From contig NZ_BIFH01000034.1 in assembly GCF_003967355.1 (NCBI RefSeq), positions 1 through 64,000 of the forward strand: DNA of 64,000 nucleotides. The letters are read 5' to 3'. Of the stretch, positions 37,620 to 46,403 are shown one piece after another. The position numbers and the translations under genes are program-made. Origin of the DNA: Embleya hyalina. Its GTDB lineage: Bacteria; Actinomycetota; Actinomycetes; Streptomycetales; Streptomycetaceae. The notes beneath the pieces were generated by a model. It saw only the letters and a program-made list of their open reading frames with translations. It had not been told where the DNA came from and did no database searches. How positions within the stretch are numbered: the stretch's first letter is position 1; every line of letters starts with the position of its first letter.

Positions 37620-38024
37620 CTATCCCTTCGGGAGGGTTATCCCCAGCGCACGCATCGCCTCGGATGGCGGTCCGCCTTCGGAGCGCTCGGTCTTGTGTCC
37701 GGGCACTGTGGGTTTGAGCGTGCGGGGGTCGACTGCTTCGGATGGGGCGCCGGAGACATAGGCTCCCGCCGGAGCCTGGTCGCGGTCGTGTGGGGCGAGC
37801 CAGAACACGCGCCGTCGGTAGGTGCCGGAGGCTCTGGACGCCTTCGCCTGGCGACCGAGAGTGGCGTAGCCGACCATGCGGCCGTCACGGTGGAACGCGG
37901 GGACACCCGCGCGACGCGGAAGGCGGTCGAGAACCTGCCGTACGTAGTCGAGGTCGGTGGGGTCCTCGAGCCAGACGATGCCGGTCTCGTGGGCGATCTG
38001 GTCCGGCGTGATCAGCGCGCTCAC
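37620..38024 (-). CDS. Small protein of the replication operon
   Basis: 134 residues from a GTG that overlaps the helicase stop (GTGA). It opens SALITPDQIAHETGIVWLED and has a compact basic middle (HRDGRMVGYATLGRQAKASR). No known family was recognised. The strict overlap and shared direction make it the last gene of the primase-helicase operon, so it could be a replication accessory or copy-control protein; that is inference from position only. Confidence 0.6.
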   Translation of the reverse strand: MSALITPDQIAHETGIVWLEDPTDLDYVRQVLDRLPRRAGVPAFHRDGRMVGYATLGRQAKASRASGTYRRRVFWLAPHDRDQAPAGAYVSGAPSEAVDPRTLKPTVPGHKTERSEGGPPSEAMRALGITLPKG

Positions 38025-39529
38025 GGCGTCTCCTCGGTGTCGTCGAGCAGGCCGATGCCCGGGTAGTACTTGCGTTGGTTGGACGTGGTCATCTGACGGG
38101 GCGAGGTGAGTCCGACCGTCTCCCGGATCCTGGCCGCGAACGCGCGGGCGGAAACCGGTGAGGCGTCCTCGAAGCCGCACCAGGTGCGGTACGCGGCGTA
38201 CAGGCCCGTCTGTTCCGCGCGCATCCCGGCGGCGAGGGTGCAGCGTTCGTCGACGAAGCGACCGATGTGGTCCTCGGTCTCCGCGTAGGCGTGGGTGGCG
38301 ACGCGCACTCGCGGCGGCCCGGTGAGGTCGCGGTCGCCGGCGAGGTAGCGGCGGGCGCCCTCGACCAGCCGTGCCAGGATGCCGGGACCCTCCTCGGAGA
38401 CGAGGACCTGGGCGAGGTTGTCGACGCGGTGTTCGTCGGCGACGACGCGCTCGAACGGGACCAGGCGCATGCGGCGCCAGAACGCGAAGCCACCGGAGGT
38501 GACTTCGGGGCGGTGGTTGCCGAGCAGCCAGAGTTTGTGGGTGGGTTCGAAGCTGAAGAAGTCCTGCCGCATGCGGCGGGCCTTGAGGCGGTCGCCGCCG
38601 GTGAGGAGTTTGAAGCGGGCCTCGTCGAAGCGGTCGCCGGGTTTGAGTTCGGAGCAGACGATGACGCGGCGGCCGTGGAGTTCGGCGAGGTCGGTGGGGT
38701 GACCCTCGAAGGGTTTGGCCATGAGGAATCCGGGTGGGGCGGCGTCGGCGTAGTCGCCGAGGAGTGTCACCAGGACGTCCAGGAGGACGCTCTTGCCGTT
38801 CTTTCCGAGGCCGTATAGGAACGGCATGATCTGCGCTCCCACGTCGCCGGTGACGGAGTAGCCGAGGAGCAGGTGCAGGAAGTCGATCATCTCCGCGCCT
38901 TCGGCGTCGTCGCCGAAGGTGTCGGCGAGGAACCGGTTCCACCGCGGGGTGGGCATCGCGGCGGGGGCGACGGTGCACGAGCGGGAGTGGTTGTGTTTCT
39001 CCGGGTCGGGGGCTTCGACCGCTCCGGTGTGCAGGTCGACGACCCCGCCGGGGGTGCACAGTGCGTAGGGGTCGGCGTCCAGGTGCTCGGCGCGAAGCAC
39101 CATGCCGGGGGCTGCCTGGGCCTGCATGAGCATGGACTTCAGGCCCGAGGTGGACAGCGATCGGCGGCGGTGCTTGCGCAGTTCGCCGTCGGAGTGCACA
39201 CGGTTGGGATCGGACGTGGCGAGGGTCTCCGCCATGTCGCCGGCCGCCCACAGCACGGTGTCGTCCTCGTCGAGCTGCCAACGGTGTCCGGCCCATCGGT
39301 ACCAGCCCAGGCCGGGGACGTGCCGAAAGTCCGCGCCGTAGAGGGCGACGAAGGCCTTGGCGTTGCCGCGGTCGGAGAGCGAATCGGGGACCAGGCCCTG
39401 GCTGGTCGCCCCGCCCGGGCCCGGGATCTGGGCGGGGCCGGTGTCCTGGGCGGGGAAGAGCGGCAGGGTCGCCTGGATCTGCGCCGCGACGGCGGCCGCG
39501 TCGAAGCGGGAGGACGGGATACCGCTCAC
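38021..39529 (-). CDS. P4/D5-type phage-plasmid helicase
   Basis: 502 residues from a GTG that overlaps the stop of the upstream primase gene (GTGA). The N-terminal half matches the D5_N region (FVALYGADFRHVPGLGWYRW, PYALCTPGGVVDLHTGA). The helicase core has Walker A YGLGKNGKSVLL (about 239-250), then RRVIVCSELKPGDRFDEARF with LLTGGDRLKARRMRQDFFSF, and sensor WLLGNHRPEV, all typical of superfamily 3 helicases of phage P4 alpha type. A C-terminal winged helix is probable (RAFAARIRETVGL). It should unwind the origin next to the iterons while the upstream Prim-Pol makes primers. The gene looks intact. Confidence 0.88.
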   Translation of the reverse strand: MSGIPSSRFDAAAVAAQIQATLPLFPAQDTGPAQIPGPGGATSQGLVPDSLSDRGNAKAFVALYGADFRHVPGLGWYRWAGHRWQLDEDDTVLWAAGDMAETLATSDPNRVHSDGELRKHRRRSLSTSGLKSMLMQAQAAPGMVLRAEHLDADPYALCTPGGVVDLHTGAVEAPDPEKHNHSRSCTVAPAAMPTPRWNRFLADTFGDDAEGAEMIDFLHLLLGYSVTGDVGAQIMPFLYGLGKNGKSVLLDVLVTLLGDYADAAPPGFLMAKPFEGHPTDLAELHGRRVIVCSELKPGDRFDEARFKLLTGGDRLKARRMRQDFFSFEPTHKLWLLGNHRPEVTSGGFAFWRRMRLVPFERVVADEHRVDNLAQVLVSEEGPGILARLVEGARRYLAGDRDLTGPPRVRVATHAYAETEDHIGRFVDERCTLAAGMRAEQTGLYAAYRTWCGFEDASPVSARAFAARIRETVGLTSPRQMTTSNQRKYYPGIGLLDDTEETP

Positions 39530-40602
39530 GGGCGGCCTCCGAGGTTCAGGGGCCTGACGCGGCCGGCGGTCATACCGCCGCGAATGGTGGACAGGGACCG
39601 TTGGACGTGACCGGGGCGGGCGTGTTCGGCCGCCTCCAAGAGCAGGCGTTCGGCGTCTGCCGGGTCAAGGTGCCCTGCGGCGACCAGGCCACCGGCGGTG
39701 TAGGCGGCCCGGTTGAGTTTGTCGTTGAACCCGGTGCCCGAGGACACGAGTGCGCAGTCGGCGACTTCCCGGAGGACGGTCCCCAGCGTCTTGGCGGCGA
39801 GGTGTGCGCTGCCTCCTGCGGCCGCCACGGCGAGTCGGGCACGTTGCGGCACCGGATTGGGGCGGGTCGCCGAGTCGGGTCGGTCGGCGTGACCGGTGCG
39901 GACGAGCTCGGATGCCAGCCATGCGGGCAGCGGTGCCGGGACACGGCAGGACCCTTCGGGGGTGTAGGCGCCGGTGGGGGTGCGGGTGCCGGGGGCGACG
40001 ATGTAGCCGCCGACACCGCGTACGTCCACCTGCCAGGCCAGTGCGCGGCCGGTGCTCGATCCGGTGGAGCACAGCCACCTGCGGTTCGGGGTGGTGCGGT
40101 ACCAGATGTGCATGCCGCCGGAGGGGGTGCGTACGCGGAGGGTGTCCTCGTCCTCGGTGGGGTCCGGGGCACTGCGGAGCGCGGCCAGGAGGGCCAGGCT
40201 GTCGAAGCCGCTCGCGAGGCCCGTCAGGTCCACGTGGTCGCCGATCGCGATGCCCGGCAACAGCCGGGCCCGAGCGGGCGGGGCCGCGTCGTGGGCGTCG
40301 ACGTCGATGACGACCAGATCTGCCGGTCCGCACGCCACGCCCACGCCGAAGCGTGATCCGCGTCCCCACCAGGCGCGGATCCGTTCGGGGTCGAGCGTTG
40401 CGGCGTGGAAGCCGTGACACCAGCGACCGGCCGCCAGGCAGGGGCAGTCGAGATGGGTGTGGCCGGGCTCGTGGCAGGCGTCGCAGTTGGCGGGTGGGGT
40501 CTTGCGTTGCGGGGTCAAGGGGTGCACGGGCCAGCCGGACCGCGCGCACCACCGTGCTACGGCCAACGCCCCGGGAACCGCGTCCCGTTCCTGCCGCACC
40601 AC
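39526..40602 (-). CDS. Bifunctional Prim-Pol DNA primase/polymerase
   Basis: 358 residues from a GTG; first gene of a three-gene overlapping operon. The Prim-Pol domain occupies roughly 10-220: ALAVARWCARSGWPVHPL, a Cys/His cluster (CDACHEPGHTHLDCPC) that may bind zinc, the catalytic DLVVIDVDAHD (Asp100 and Asp102), GGMHIWYRT with the family His, and VDVRGVGGYIVAPGTRT. A helical primase C-terminal region follows (NDKLNRAAYTAGGLVAAGHL). Archaeo-eukaryotic-type primases of this kind start replication on actinomycete plasmids and on integrative elements of the RepPP type. Its start lies about 200 bp from the first strong iteron. Confidence 0.88.
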   Translation of the reverse strand: MVRQERDAVPGALAVARWCARSGWPVHPLTPQRKTPPANCDACHEPGHTHLDCPCLAAGRWCHGFHAATLDPERIRAWWGRGSRFGVGVACGPADLVVIDVDAHDAAPPARARLLPGIAIGDHVDLTGLASGFDSLALLAALRSAPDPTEDEDTLRVRTPSGGMHIWYRTTPNRRWLCSTGSSTGRALAWQVDVRGVGGYIVAPGTRTPTGAYTPEGSCRVPAPLPAWLASELVRTGHADRPDSATRPNPVPQRARLAVAAAGGSAHLAAKTLGTVLREVADCALVSSGTGFNDKLNRAAYTAGGLVAAGHLDPADAERLLLEAAEHARPGHVQRSLSTIRGGMTAGRVRPLNLGGRP

Positions 40603-40803
40603 ACCGGCCTCCCCGATAACCGCTCCTTCGCCGCGTCCGACGACCGAAGTCCGACGATGGACCCCGTGTCGGGGCGAGGCCCCCTGGTCCGAAGGATCTC
40701 GCCGAGCCGCCTAAACGGCCGAGTATGTGTACACCGACGGCGCTCGGTCCGGCCTCGGCCGCTTGCACACGGTCGCCGACTGAACCTGTCGATCGGGCGT
40801 CGT

Positions 40804-41301
40804 CCTTTCGGTCGCTGACCGAAAGGCCAGGTCAGAGTGTATGTACGGCCTCGATAGCGACCGAAGCGACTGAAGGTTCCAATTGGTTCAGGCACGCCAG
40901 GGTAGCGGAGACCACCTCCAGGAGGCGTCTCGAACCGACGTTCCGCGTGTCAGCGACCGAAGGATTGCCGGTCCAGCGACCGAAGATGTTCGGTCGCTGC
41001 CGTCCCCGATTCACGAAAGACCAGGTCAGAGTTCTGCCGGCGACACAACAGCGACCGAAGCGACTGAAGGTCGGACTCTATGACGCACACGCGCGCACGC
41101 GAATGTCCTCATAATTGGGAAGTTCGGTCGCTTCGGTCGCTGTTTGACCACGAACAGCGCTCTGACCTGCGTATTTATCGAGCGACCGGGCCAGCGACCG
41201 AACGTCTTCGGTCGCTCTGCGGGATACGTGCACGTGTTTCTCACATGCGGAAAACCTGATTCCTATTGAGGATCTCGGTCGCTTCGGTCGCTTCGGTCGC
41301 T
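40804..41301. repeat. Iteron cluster, probable replication origin
   Basis: About fifteen copies or near copies of AGCGACCGAA / TTCGGTCGCT lie in 500 bp, at 40807, 40856, 40952, 40975, 40989, 41050, 41123, 41132, 41193, 41207, 41283 and 41292, with variants at 40865, 41059, 41181 and 41274. Some are in tandem with a 9-bp period (three units at 41274-41301). Some form inverted pairs with a 4-bp centre (40975-40998 and 41193-41216). A 10-bp palindrome CCTTTCGGTC/GACCGAAAGG is at 40804-40826. A second motif, CAGGTCAGAG, occurs at 40828 and 41022 and inverted at 41160. AT-rich patches lie between. The cluster is directly upstream of the Prim-Pol operon, as expected for an origin bound by an initiator. 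Confidence 0.85.
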
Positions 41302-41339
41302 CAGGGCATGGCGTCACGCCCCTCGCCTCACAGTGGGAG

Positions 41340-42020
41340 GCCGTGTGCCGTGCAACCGTCACCACGCGTCTCGGATTCGTCCACGTAGGCGAACGCTTTG
41401 CGGGCCCCGTCCGGTGGGACGGCACGACGTTGCCAGGGTTCGCGAGATTCACCCATCTTGCGATACCGGGTGGTCGGGCCCCTCTGCCGTTCACGGGTTC
41501 GGGTACCAGCCTGGGTAATACGACGTGGGCCAGAGCCAGAGGCGAACCGAGGGCGATCGGCAAGTCGATGGCCAGGTCGGGCTGTTCCCACAGGGCTTCG
41601 TAAGCTACGACGGACCCCAGGGAGTGTCGCGATCACCACCCCGCGCGTCCGAGGCCACGACGCTCGGCGACGCGGGTCCGGATGGCCTTCCGCACGACGC
41701 CGTCGGGATCCCGCATGTAAGCGCCGACCTCGCGTGCCGAGTGATTCGTCAACCACTGCAACTCGGCTAGGTCCAGGTGCCGTCTGGTGGCCGGCCGGCG
41801 GCTTGGCGAACGAACGCGGTGAAGTGCCGTGTCGACACCGCTGCAGGCAAGCCGAGTTCGGTCAGAGCTGCGTGAACGACCTCGATCGTCTCACAGGGAT
41901 CGAGGCGATCGAGGTCGTCGGATGCTCCCTTGTGACCGGGTCGGTGAAAAAGGGTCGGCGTAGTAGGCCATGCTCAGTGCGGACACGACCATCGGGTCCG
42001 TATAGGTCGACAACTCGGCG
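41340..42020 (-). pseudogene. Decayed paralogue of the alpha/beta hydrolase
   Basis: Pieces in several minus-strand frames match the intact hydrolase at 61.7-62.6 kb in order: SALSMAYYADPF (VTVAYYADLL), ALGSPLALAHVVLPRLV (TLGSPLALPGVVLPRLC), GARPPGIARWVNLANPGN (GARPPGVSRWVNLADPGD) and KAFAYVDESETRGD (RAFANVDVDDHTEIG). Frameshifts and missing segments make it non-functional. Its 3' end stops close to the iteron cluster, which may mark the junction of the plasmid module. Confidence 0.75.
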
Positions 42021-42303
42021 TGGGTGAGCTTGAGCGGGCGTTCCGCCGCCTGTCCGGGTCTGCAGTTTTCGCCGAGTCGGGCTCGTCACCGGATCATGTC
42101 GTGCCCATCCTGGTTCCCCGTGGCGAGTACCCAACGAGCCGTTGCCGGTCGGTCGCGAAGGGACGTCACGGCGACTCGACTTCGCCGGAGGTGGCGTCGT
42201 CATTACCGGGGACTCGATCGACCGGGAACGCCGTCGGCGACCACGTCCACGACCTTCGGCAGCCCCGGATCCTTCCGACATCCTGCAGTGAACCGGAGCC
42301 CCG

Positions 42304-42364
42304 GTCCGGTGGATCAATGATGAACGTACCTATAATAGGTACGTTCATCATTGATCCACCGGAC
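42304..42364. repeat. Perfect 61-nt palindrome
   Basis: Thirty-base arms (42304-42333 and 42335-42364) are exact reverse complements around a single central A at 42334. The sequence is much less GC-rich than its neighbourhood. It lies 45 bp beyond the stop of the Mrr-type gene and could end transcription from that side, but its length and perfection exceed a usual terminator. Confidence 0.9.
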
Positions 42365-42409
42365 GCTCGTGCGGCTCTCAGGAGCCGGTCGAATGGCCTT
42401 CGTGGGTGG

Positions 42410-43390
42410 TCACTTCCTCCCCAGGATGGTGTCGAGGGGCTCCCCGTGACTCGCCCAGCGCCGTAGTTCGTCGCGGGGCATGAGGTGTATGTGTTGGTTT
42501 CGGGCGAAGGCGACCGCAGGCCGGGAAAAGGAACCGTTCGTGAGGGCGATCACCGTCTCCGCCCCGTGCACAGGCCGTGCCGTGCCGTTGAGACGCTGCA
42601 ACTCGGGTGATCCGACGGACGCTTGACGGCGTGTGTGTTTGCACTGGATCACAACGATCCTCCCGTCGGGGTCCGTTGCCACGATGTCGGCTCCGAGGTC
42701 GCCCGGTCCTCCCCCGGCACGCTCCACGCGGTAGCCGTCTCGTCGCATGAGGACCGCCGCAAGGTGTTCGAACTCGTGGTGTGACATGCGGTCGATGTCG
42801 GCGAGGGCCACGACCTCGCCCTTGTGGACACGGGTCATCCGCAGGTCCTCGGCTAGGGCCAGCTCGTGCATCGCGTCGTGATACTCCGTCCGACGGCGTG
42901 CGAGTCGACGCTCCGCTCGTTCGTATGCCTGGTACAGGGCGGGACCCTCTTCGACCACGGCGGTGGCTCCCGATCGAGGTGTTGCCCCGTCGAAAAGGGA
43001 GACCGGGTCGACACCGAAGTCCTCGGTGAGTCGACTCCAGACGTGCCTGGCCTCGTCGGTTCTGGTACGGGCCGCCCGGAGTTCGGTCTCCAGGAGACGT
43101 GCCCATGCTCGGGACGTCGCACGCCACTGCTGCGTGAAGGACGTACCGTCCCCGTCCGTGCCATCGTGTTCGAGTCGGCGCAGGATTTCGGAGTGCTCGT
43201 GGCGCAGGCGTGCGACGTGTTGGTCGAGGTGGCCGTGGATCGCTCGTACGAAGGCGCTCTCGGAGACGAGAAGCCAGGCGGCGATGAGATCGTCGGGTGC
43301 GGCCTTGCCTATCCTGTCGCCCATCCAGGTTCGCAGGTCCCGGTTCTCGTATCGGGGCGGAACGACAGCGGCCTTCGAATCGATGATCAT
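42410..43390 (-). CDS. Mrr-type restriction endonuclease
   Basis: 326 residues from an ATG. The first 200 residues are helical with coiled-coil character (RAIHGHLDQHVARLRHEHSE, YERAERRLARRRTEYHDAMH) and are unassigned. The C-terminal 120 residues are a typical Mrr_cat domain: SHHEFEHLAAVLMRRDGYRV, GGPGDLGADIVATDPDGRI and VVIQCKHTRRQASVGS, giving D...QxK with the Asp in GADIV and Gln-Cys-Lys. Mrr enzymes cut DNA with foreign methylation; others of this class are plain nucleases. It is monocistronic, with repeated CTACGTAG sites just upstream and a long palindrome just downstream. Confidence 0.85.
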   Translation of the reverse strand: MIIDSKAAVVPPRYENRDLRTWMGDRIGKAAPDDLIAAWLLVSESAFVRAIHGHLDQHVARLRHEHSEILRRLEHDGTDGDGTSFTQQWRATSRAWARLLETELRAARTRTDEARHVWSRLTEDFGVDPVSLFDGATPRSGATAVVEEGPALYQAYERAERRLARRRTEYHDAMHELALAEDLRMTRVHKGEVVALADIDRMSHHEFEHLAAVLMRRDGYRVERAGGGPGDLGADIVATDPDGRIVVIQCKHTRRQASVGSPELQRLNGTARPVHGAETVIALTNGSFSRPAVAFARNQHIHLMPRDELRRWASHGEPLDTILGRK

Positions 43391-43456
43391 TTCGGCAGGT
43401 TAGCGGTATGTCGGTTTTCAGCCGACAACCCCTTCGACCCGGTTGCCGGCTTGCGA

Positions 43457-43509
43457 CTACGTAGTTGCCGTCTACGTAGTTGCCATCTACGTAGACGACA
43501 ACTACGCGA
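43457..43509. repeat. 15-bp direct repeats with CTACGTAG core
   Basis: CTACGTAG, itself an 8-bp palindrome, occurs at 43457, 43472 and 43487 with an exact 15-bp period, and a degenerate CTACGCGA follows at 43502. The array begins 67 bp upstream of the Mrr-type gene. This looks like a multi-site operator; a 15-bp step also equals five codons, so a coding repeat cannot be ruled out. Confidence 0.65.
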
Positions 43510-44050
43510 AGGACTTCACCGTCGTCGAGTTGGAACGCCCGGCTGCTGTCGAACCGACATGGCACTCCGGTGTACCCACGAAGGGGCGCTCCGCAGCGCA
43601 GTGTCCGTATGCCGCCGCATTGAAACCCGAACCGGGATCCTCCGAAACCATCCATACGCGATGGTGGATCGGGCCTTCTCCCCCGTCGTTCGGCTCATCG
43701 CCTTGGGCGCTTCTTGGGGAGCGGACTGCGCGGAGCGCTTGCCAATCCTCCCAACGCAAGCATCCGGCAGGAAAGTTGCCGGAGACGAGCATGGGTCACG
43801 GGAGAGGACCGCGTGTACTCGTCGCGGGTGTCAATCACGCCCCCGGCGCATTCCGGACCCGGGTGAGAGGCATGGCACAGCGACTGGTGTCACACCTGGA
43901 CGTAGTGGAGTCTCGACACGGGTGCGGGAGATCGTCACGAACGGCGGCCCGGTGCCGCGAGGCCGGGTTCGACGAGACGACTCCCCGAACCTCGGTTATC
44001 CGTGTCGGCGTCGCGTGAATCGTGCTCCACTTTCGGCGGTTGGGTTCTAA
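43510..44050. other. Spacer between Mrr operator and IS30 element
   Basis: About 540 bp with no recognised gene, family motif or convincing start site in any frame. Confidence 0.35.
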
Positions 44051-45283
44051 CACTCGTCGCAACATTCCTTGATCATTGGGGGTGTGTCGATGGCGAGGCG
44101 GGGGCGTAAGCGCAGGCTGGAGATCGAGGCCGAATACTGGCGCCTGTTGGCGGCCGGGGTGGGCACGGTCGAGGCGTGCAAGCGGCTGGGGATCGGGCGG
44201 AAGACGGGCTATCGATGGAGGGCGGAGAGCGGCGGCCTGCCACCGGTCGTCCTTCCGGAGGCTTCCCGTTCGCGCCGCTATCTGTCACTGCTGGAACGCA
44301 AGAGGATCGCCACTCTGCGCGAACGTGGCCTGGGCGTCCGGGACATAGCCGAGCGACTCGGTCGGGCACCGTCGACGATCAGCCGTGAGCCGCGCCGTAA
44401 CAGCCTCCCGCACGACCGCGGCGTCTACGACGCCGACCTCGCCCATCACCGCAGTCTCGAACGCGGCGGGCGACCGCGCCGCGTCAAGCTCGCCGCGGAC
44501 CCCGAGCTGAAGGCCGAGGTCCAGAGGCTCAACCTGGAGTGGAGCCCCGAACAGATCGCCGCCCATCTCCGCGCTCTCTGGCCCGACCATCCCGAACGAC
44601 ATCTGTGCCACGAGAGCATCTACCGGGCCCTCTACCAGGGCGCCCGAGGCGGCCTGAGCAGGACACTCACCAGAAAACTCCGAACCGGACGGCCCCTTCG
44701 CAAGAAGCGCCGCCGCTCCGACCAACGGGCCGCCAGGTTCGCGGCGCCGGCCGTCCTCATCGACCGCCGACCACAAGTCGTCGAGCTGCGGTCACGTCTG
44801 GGCGATTGGGAGGGCGACCTGATCGTCGGTCCCCGCAGCCAATCAGCGGTGGCCACCCTCGTCGACCGCCGCACCCGCTACCTCCTTCTGGTGGCGCTGC
44901 CCGACGGACACTCCGCGGGTCATCTCCGCGACGCCCTCGTCGCCGCACTCGATGCACTCCCGGATCACGCTCGCCGGACCCTCACCTGGGACCAGGGCTC
45001 GGAAATGGCCCGCCACCACGAACTCGCGCCCTACTTCACCGATGGTGTCTTCCTCGCCCACCCCGGCAGCCCCTGGCAACGCGGCACCAACGAGAACACG
45101 AACGGGCTGATCCGCCAGTACCTGCCCAAGCGCACGAACCTGTCGCTCCACACTCCGGACGATCTCCGCGTGATCGAGGACAGACTCAACAACCGACCCC
45201 GCAAGACCCTCGGTTGGCAGACCCCCGCCCTCGCGTTCGCCGCAGCCCTGGCACCATGACGCTGCAACGTTGCGACGCTCACG
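44051..45283 (+). mobile_element. IS30-family insertion sequence
   Basis: A single transposase gene is flanked by imperfect inverted repeats sharing the core CGTCGCAAC: the left end is near 44051-44066 and the right end near 45266-45283, inverted. The total size of about 1.23 kb is normal for IS30. Exact ends and target duplication could not be fixed by eye. Confidence 0.75.
44090..45259 (+). CDS. IS30-family transposase
   Basis: 389 residues; the ATG at 44090 has GGGGG eight bases upstream. The N-terminal helix-turn-helix (GTVEACKRLGIGRKTGYRWR) and a second one (GLGVRDIAERLGRAPSTISR) are IS30-like. The DDE core is complete: GDWEGDLIVG with the first Asp, LTWDQGSEMARH with the second, and RGTNENTNGLIRQYLPK with the Glu, followed by RLNNRPRKTLGWQTP, the standard closing motif. 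It cuts and joins DNA at the element ends. No frameshift is present, so the element may be active. Confidence 0.92.
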   Translation: MARRGRKRRLEIEAEYWRLLAAGVGTVEACKRLGIGRKTGYRWRAESGGLPPVVLPEASRSRRYLSLLERKRIATLRERGLGVRDIAERLGRAPSTISREPRRNSLPHDRGVYDADLAHHRSLERGGRPRRVKLAADPELKAEVQRLNLEWSPEQIAAHLRALWPDHPERHLCHESIYRALYQGARGGLSRTLTRKLRTGRPLRKKRRRSDQRAARFAAPAVLIDRRPQVVELRSRLGDWEGDLIVGPRSQSAVATLVDRRTRYLLLVALPDGHSAGHLRDALVAALDALPDHARRTLTWDQGSEMARHHELAPYFTDGVFLAHPGSPWQRGTNENTNGLIRQYLPKRTNLSLHTPDDLRVIEDRLNNRPRKTLGWQTPALAFAAALAP

Positions 45284-45413
45284 CGAATCCGCCACAGCTG
45301 GACATTCTCCCGAGGGGCCAAAACCCCTTAGTCAGGGTGTCCGTCAAACCGGATCAAGCCCATCCGTGAGTGCGTTGGTCCAGCAGACACCGGTCCGGCC
45401 GACCGATAGCCGG

Positions 45414-46403
45414 TCATGCTTGTGTCGGTGGCCACGGTAGTGGAGCTGATGCGGCGAGCCATGGTTCACATGCTGCCGTGTCCAGCCGGTACGAGATGCC
45501 GCCGATGCCGGGTGGGAGCCCTTGGGGAAAGGTTCCAGGGGTTAGACGTGGAAAATCCCCTTCGACGCGGTAGAGGTACTCCTCAACCACTCTGTAGCGA
45601 GTACCCAGGGTCCGGCGGTGCGCTGGTGTGTATCCCCGGTTGCCCAGCTTCCGAGCGAAGAGTTCCTGTGTCACTGGATCTTGGCCAAGTGCCGAGGCGA
45701 CGTGGTCCACCAAGCGCGGCAGGGTGTTTTTGGCCAGCTGGTCGCGCACCAATTGGAGACTGAACAAGTAGAGGTCGCCTGTTTCCGGCGCTGCCAACTG
45801 ATCGAGGCTCTTGATCGTGTGGGAGGCGCGGATCTCGGAGCGTCGTGCCGTGGTCTTCACCTCGACCGAGACCGAGGGCCATTGAAAGTCGTGCCGAGAG
45901 CCGTCAGATCCTGTCCACGCGGCGAGGCTGGTTGGCGTGGGCCGGGCCCAGCGCGCCAGGAACCAAAGCTCTCCGAAGAGGCCGAGTGCCTCGGAGTCCG
46001 TCAGTCGCGAGGAGTCGACCTCCCAGAACCACTTCCACCGTTCCAGGACATCCGTGACAACGGAAACCGCTTCGGCGGGGGTCGTCTCCGTGGCGGCGCG
46101 AACGATGTCTGCGGCGACGGCTGCGAATGTGGGTAACACACTCGGGTCTACACAGCTGAAGTCCAGGAAGGGCGCGGGCTCCCGATCGGCGACCTGATGC
46201 ATGGCGACGATCGCTCGCAGCCCCTTCACCTGCAATCTGGGAGCATCGGACCCTGACGGTGTTTCCACGAGCAGGTGACACTGCCCGGACGAGTCGAGCG
46301 CTGCCCACAGATGCTCTCGGCCAAGCGGAACGGCGTTCAAGATCCCGACGGCGGACGCGGCAGACAGGTTTTCCCAGATGCGTTCGAGTTCGGCCGCGTT
46401 CAT
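45414..46403 (-). CDS. PD-(D/E)xK motif protein (DUF4420)
   Basis: 329 residues; the start overlaps the Z1 gene stop (ATGA). The nuclease core is ALGLFGELWFLARWA (Glu145), then GSDGSRHDFQWPSVSVEVKT with Asp172, Glu181 and Lys183 in the D-x(n)-ExK arrangement. DUF4420 proteins are recurrent partners of Z1 and MORC-type ATPases in restriction-type operons and are the presumed DNA-cutting subunit. The remaining C-terminal 130 residues are alpha/beta without a named domain (YRVVEEYLYRVEGDFPRL). It is the last gene of the ATPase-Z1-nuclease operon. Confidence 0.85.
   Translation of the reverse strand: MNAAELERIWENLSAASAVGILNAVPLGREHLWAALDSSGQCHLLVETPSGSDAPRLQVKGLRAIVAMHQVADREPAPFLDFSCVDPSVLPTFAAVAADIVRAATETTPAEAVSVVTDVLERWKWFWEVDSSRLTDSEALGLFGELWFLARWARPTPTSLAAWTGSDGSRHDFQWPSVSVEVKTTARRSEIRASHTIKSLDQLAAPETGDLYLFSLQLVRDQLAKNTLPRLVDHVASALGQDPVTQELFARKLGNRGYTPAHRRTLGTRYRVVEEYLYRVEGDFPRLTPGTFPQGLPPGIGGISYRLDTAACEPWLAASAPLPWPPTQA

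Noticed and set aside
40804-41301. Repeat cluster considered as a CRISPR array
   Set aside because: Units are 9-10 bp, partly tandem without spacers and present in both orientations; no cas genes. The pattern fits iterons.
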